From: Alloprevotella sp. OH1205_COT-284
GTDB lineage: Bacteria > Bacteroidota > Bacteroidia > Bacteroidales > Bacteroidaceae
Assembly (NCBI RefSeq): GCF_003859795.1
Contig: NZ_RQYI01000004.1
Span: 1 to 64,000, forward strand
Direction of reading: 5' to 3'
DNA: 64,000 nt
How positions within the stretch are numbered: the first letter of the stretch is position 1; each line of letters starts with the position of its first letter. The notes under the pieces are model-generated. The model had not been told where the DNA came from and searched no databases. It saw only the letters and a program-made list of their open reading frames with translations. Of this stretch, positions 60,731 to 64,000 are shown piece after piece. The position numbers and the translations under genes were made by a program.

Positions 60731-61513
60731 ATGAAAGTACTCATTTTGGGAGCGGGAAAAATGGGGTCGTTTTTTGCCGACTTGCTCAGTTTTGAACACG
60801 AAACGGCCGTCTACGACATCAACCCTCAACGACTCCGGTTTATGTACAACACGCTGCGATTAACCACCCTCGAAGAAATCGCAGAGTTTTCTCCCGAGCT
60901 GGTCATCAATGCCGTCACGCTCAAATATACGATTGACAGTTTTCGGCAAATCCTTCCTTTTCTGCCGAAAGACTGTATTCTCTCAGACATAGCTTCGGTA
61001 AAAACCGATCTGCAATCTTTCTACGAGAGTTGCGGCTTCCGATACGTTTCCACCCACCCTATGTTTGGCCCGACATTTGCCAACTTGGGAAGTCTGTCGC
61101 ACGAGAACGCCATTATCATTAAGGAGGGCGACTACATGGGCAGGCTCTTCTTTCGAGATGCCTACAACCGCTTGGGGCTAAACGTTTTTGAATATAGTTT
61201 TGAAGAGCACGACAAGACCGTAGCCTACTCCCTGTCCATTCCTTTCGTTTCGACGTTCGTTTTTTCGGCCGTGATGAAGCACCAAGATGCACCGGGAACC
61301 ACCTTTAAGCGACATCTGAAAATCGCGCGCGGAGTGCTCAACGAAGACACCTGCCTTTTGCGCGAGATTTTGTTCAACCCGCGAACATCCGGACAAGTCT
61401 CGCAAATACGCGACGAACTGAAAACGCTGCTCGACATCATTGAAAAAAAAGACGAAGAAGGATTGGATGCCTATCTGTTGAAAATACGTAAAAACATCGC
61501 CCAACAGAGCTAA
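60731..61513 (+). CDS. tyrA: prephenate dehydrogenase
   Basis: A 260-residue NAD(P)-dependent dehydrogenase that oxidises prephenate to 4-hydroxyphenylpyruvate for tyrosine. The Rossmann motif GAGKMGSFFADLL is at the N-terminus, and THPMFGPTFANL is the family signature. There is no chorismate mutase domain, because that lies in the previous gene. I start at 60731 (MKVLILGAGKMG). The gene completes the Phe/Tyr branch and may share the leader-controlled transcript. Confidence 0.9.
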   Translation: MKVLILGAGKMGSFFADLLSFEHETAVYDINPQRLRFMYNTLRLTTLEEIAEFSPELVINAVTLKYTIDSFRQILPFLPKDCILSDIASVKTDLQSFYESCGFRYVSTHPMFGPTFANLGSLSHENAIIIKEGDYMGRLFFRDAYNRLGLNVFEYSFEEHDKTVAYSLSIPFVSTFVFSAVMKHQDAPGTTFKRHLKIARGVLNEDTCLLREILFNPRTSGQVSQIRDELKTLLDIIEKKDEEGLDAYLLKIRKNIAQQS

Positions 61514-61549
61514 TCCGCCTCGGAAGTTACATTTTCAAGGAGTGAAATG

Positions 61550-61580
61550 TTGGTAGCCAAGAATAAATGAAGTATTTTTG
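61550..61580 (+). promoter_or_regulatory. promoter of exonuclease III gene
   Basis: TTG at 61550-61552, 20 bases, TATTTTTG at 61573-61580, with transcription expected near 61587, about 28 bases before the ATG at 61615. Confidence 0.65.
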
Positions 61581-61614
61581 CACGAACCAACATTTCACTC
61601 CTTATTTATATATA

Positions 61615-62367
61615 ATGAAATTCATCTCGTGGAACGTCAATGGCCTCAGGGCTTGTCGGGAAAAAGGATTTGAAGAAATCTTTGCCCGTCTTGACGCCGA
61701 TTGCTTTTGTTTGCAGGAAACCAAACTCCAAGAAGGGCAAATCGACATCTCTTTTGAAGGCTACGAAAGCTATTGGAACTATGCCGAAAAAAAAGGCTAT
61801 TCGGGAACAGCTATATTCACTCGTGTTTCTCCGCTTTCGGTGGCTTATGGTTTGGGGATTGAAGCACACGATCGGGAAGGACGGGTCATCACACTCGAAT
61901 TTGAGGAATTCTATTTGATTACGGTCTACGTGCCCAACTCACAAGACGAATTGCGACGTTTGTCTTATAGAATGGAATGGGAAGATGCTTTCCGCAACTA
62001 CGTGACGGAATTGGATAAAAAGAAGCCTGTTGTGATTTGTGGTGACCTAAATGTGGCACACAAGGAAATCGACCTTAAAAATCCCAAGACCAATCGGAGA
62101 AATGCCGGCTTCACGGATGAAGAACGCGAAAAGTTCACTTGTCTTTTGGAAAATGGATTTACCGATACGTTCCGCCACTTCCATCCCGAACTCGAAGGAG
62201 CTTATTCTTGGTGGAGCTATCGTTTCAAAGCCCGCGAACGCAACACCGGGTGGCGCATCGACTACTTTGTGGCATCGCAACGCCTGAACGATCGCCTGGT
62301 GTCGGCCGCCATTCATTCGGATATAATGGGCAGCGATCATTGTCCCGTCGAATTAGTACTACAATAG
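61615..62367 (+). CDS. xth: exodeoxyribonuclease III
   Basis: A 250-residue member of the exonuclease III/AP endonuclease family that cuts at abasic sites in DNA repair. Motifs in order are [19 protein letters not shown] (metal Glu), [13 protein letters not shown], and the terminal GSDHCPVEL with catalytic Asp-His. The start [10 protein letters not shown] at 61615 fits the family; the frame is open 16 codons earlier. sppA starts 9 bases after its stop. Confidence 0.96.
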   Translation: MKFISWNVNGLRACREKGFEEIFARLDADCFCLQETKLQEGQIDISFEGYESYWNYAEKKGYSGTAIFTRVSPLSVAYGLGIEAHDREGRVITLEFEEFYLITVYVPNSQDELRRLSYRMEWEDAFRNYVTELDKKKPVVICGDLNVAHKEIDLKNPKTNRRNAGFTDEEREKFTCLLENGFTDTFRHFHPELEGAYSWWSYRFKARERNTGWRIDYFVASQRLNDRLVSAAIHSDIMGSDHCPVELVLQ

Positions 62368-62376
62368 AGAACGAAT

Positions 62377-64000
62377 ATGAAAGAGTTTTTCAAATATGTT
62401 TTGGCCACGGTGGCAGGTTGTTTAATTGTGGGCATGTTTAGCATTATCATGTTTTTCATGATGGTGGGTATGCTTGCATCTTTGAGTGAGAAACAGGTAG
62501 ATGTAAAAAAACACTCCGTACTCCATCTTAAACTGAATGGAAGTTTGGATGACCGTGCGGAAGCCGAAAACCCGATAACCTCACTGCTCGGCCGCGAAGA
62601 GTTGGAGCAACACGGCCTCGACGAATGGCTGGCGGCAATACGAGTGGCAGAAAAAGACAACAACATCGACGGCATTTATTTGGAGGGCGGTCTGTTGTCA
62701 TCAGACTTTGCCACCCTCGAAGAATTGCGAACGGCTCTTCTGCGGTTCAAAAAAAGCAAAAAGTTCATTGTGGCTTATGCCGACCACTACACCCAAGGCA
62801 CCTACTATTTAGCCTCTGTTGCCGATAAGGTTCTGCTGAATCCGAGCGGCATGTTGGATTGGCACGGCATAGCCAGTCAGCCTATTTTCTATGCCGGTCT
62901 CTTGGAAAAAATCGGCATAAAAGTTCAAGTATTCAAGGTCGGAACTTACAAAAGTGCCGTCGAGCCTTACATCCTCACCCGAATGAGTGAAGCCAACAGA
63001 GAGCAAGTAAATTCTTTCATCGGCGACATTTGGAAAGGGCTTGTATCGGCCGTAGCCGACTCCCGACGCCTTTCTCCCGACACACTCAACGCCTATGCCG
63101 ATCGTTATATCGCTTTGTCGGAAGCCGAAACGTTCAAAAAACTAAAACTCATAGATGAAACAGCCTACATAGACCAAGTGCGCGACGAACTTCGGAAACG
63201 CACCGGAGGAAAAGAAGTGCATTTGCTTTCTCCGCGCGATTTGGCCACATTGGACAAAAGTGACCTCTCCAACGGCAACAAAATCGCGGTCTATTATGCC
63301 TCCGGCGTCATTGTGGACGTACCTTCGTCGGGAGCACTTATGGGATCGGAAGATGAAATCGTAGGCAAACAGGTCGTTGAAGATTTAGACGATTTGGCCA
63401 AAGACGACAAAATTAAGGCCGTTGTGCTCCGCATCAACTCCGGCGGTGGCAGTGCTTATGCCAGCGAACAAATGTGGAGAGCCGTTCAATTGCTCAAAAA
63501 GAAAAAGCCTGTCGTCGTTTCCATGGGAGGAAAAGCTGCCTCGGGCGGTTACTATATGGCTTGCGGTGCGAACTGTATTTTTGCCGATCCTTCCACGATT
63601 ACGGGATCTATCGGAATTTTCGGTATGATTCCCGACGCTTCTCCTTTGCTTACTCAAAAACTCGGCCTGAGTTTTGATGTGGTAAAAACGAATGAATCCT
63701 CCGATTTCGGCACCATGGGACGTCCTTTTAATGCCGCCGAAAGTGCGGCTCTTCAAAGTCATGTCGATCGCGGCTACAAACTCTTTATCACCCGCGTGGC
63801 CGAAGGACGTAGTGCCGCCGGTAAAAAAATGTCGATCGAAGATGTAGATAAAATCGGACAAGGCAGAGTTTGGACGGGAAATCAAGCCCTGAAAAACCAA
63901 CTTGTAGATAAACTCGGTTCGCTCGAAGACGCCGTAAAACATGCTGCTCAATTATCGAAAACAGAGCAGTATGCCATGGTCAAATATCCGGCACAAGAAG
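62377..64000 (+). CDS. sppA: signal peptide peptidase SppA, 67K type (cut by window end)
   Basis: A protease IV homologue; 541 codons are in the window and the C-terminal end lies outside. It has an N-terminal membrane anchor (about residues 7-37, YVLATVAGCLIVGMFSIIMF), a first domain carrying the Lys of the catalytic dyad in VGTYKSAVEPY, and a second domain carrying the Ser in GGKAASGGYYMA. SppA degrades signal peptides after their release. It follows exonuclease III by 9 bases on the same strand. Confidence 0.93.
   Translation, partial: MKEFFKYVLATVAGCLIVGMFSIIMFFMMVGMLASLSEKQVDVKKHSVLHLKLNGSLDDRAEAENPITSLLGREELEQHGLDEWLAAIRVAEKDNNIDGIYLEGGLLSSDFATLEELRTALLRFKKSKKFIVAYADHYTQGTYYLASVADKVLLNPSGMLDWHGIASQPIFYAGLLEKIGIKVQVFKVGTYKSAVEPYILTRMSEANREQVNSFIGDIWKGLVSAVADSRRLSPDTLNAYADRYIALSEAETFKKLKLIDETAYIDQVRDELRKRTGGKEVHLLSPRDLATLDKSDLSNGNKIAVYYASGVIVDVPSSGALMGSEDEIVGKQVVEDLDDLAKDDKIKAVVLRINSGGGSAYASEQMWRAVQLLKKKKPVVVSMGGKAASGGYYMACGANCIFADPSTITGSIGIFGMIPDASPLLTQKLGLSFDVVKTNESSDFGTMGRPFNAAESAALQSHVDRGYKLFITRVAEGRSAAGKKMSIEDVDKIGQGRVWTGNQALKNQLVDKLGSLEDAVKHAAQLSKTEQYAMVKYPAQE

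Overview
The window is a stretch of a Bacteroidales chromosome. Four things point there: promoters of the Bacteroidetes form (TTTG, about 19 bases, TAnnTTTG), starts without Shine-Dalgarno sequences, a Bacteroidetes-type ATP synthase operon with a large N-terminal extension on subunit a, and type IX secretion genes (porU, porV and a DUF5103 plug protein). A Porphyromonas- or Tannerella-like organism fits best; genus is inference. Almost everything is core genome. I see no prophage, integrase, insertion sequence or CRISPR array.

Layout. 1-3.9 kb (minus): nucleoside and nucleobase salvage, with two paralogous deoxynucleoside kinases, a Tsx-like outer-membrane channel and a UraA-type permease. 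4.2-7.0 kb (plus): pyrophosphate-dependent phosphofructokinase and a membrane-anchored GH25 lysozyme. 7.0-8.2 kb: non-coding, with dispersed repeats. 8.2-13.3 kb: a co-directional group starting with an HU-like/SPOR protein, then an FHA protein, two exported proteins, NAD synthase and a HAD protein. 13.6-21.9 kb: ATP-dependent pfkA running into the F-type ATP synthase operon (atpD, atpC, a small membrane protein, atpB, atpE, atpF, atpH, atpA, atpG). 22.1-30 kb: a PAP2 phosphatase, aspS, yicC, gmk, tRNA-Pro, map, tsaD and a CinA-domain gene. 30.2-34.1 kb (minus): an S9 dipeptidyl-peptidase-like enzyme followed by an MFS transporter. 34.2-39.9 kb (minus): an apparent operon of a small exported protein, an HPr-kinase-like protein, an S24/S26 peptidase-like protein, a PqqD-like protein, pyrG and yidC. 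40.7-56.5 kb (minus): ispF, porV, porU, a FAH-family hydrolase, asnS, rluB, purB, a lipoprotein, der, a TRIC-family protein, a DUF5103 protein and a GH29 fucosidase. 56.6 kb: RNase P RNA. 57.3-61.5 kb (plus): a four-gene Phe/Tyr operon behind an apparent attenuator. 61.6-64 kb: exonuclease III and sppA, which is cut by the window end.

The strongest regulatory observation is upstream of prephenate dehydratase. A promoter is followed by a leader reading frame with the codon run Phe-Tyr-Phe-Tyr-Phe, then a terminator and a mutually exclusive antiterminator. The operon behind it makes phenylalanine and tyrosine. Unusually, the leader frame has no stop codon and runs in frame into the enzyme.

The best candidate for an under-described system is the PqqD / S26-like peptidase / HPr-kinase-like cassette, which resembles peptide-maturation machinery but has no visible precursor or radical-SAM enzyme. 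Two repeat families lie in the intergenic regions: a conserved hairpin built on TAACGAGTAGAA (three full copies and one half copy, with paired base changes in the stem) and a roughly 300-base degenerate repeat present in two inverted copies.
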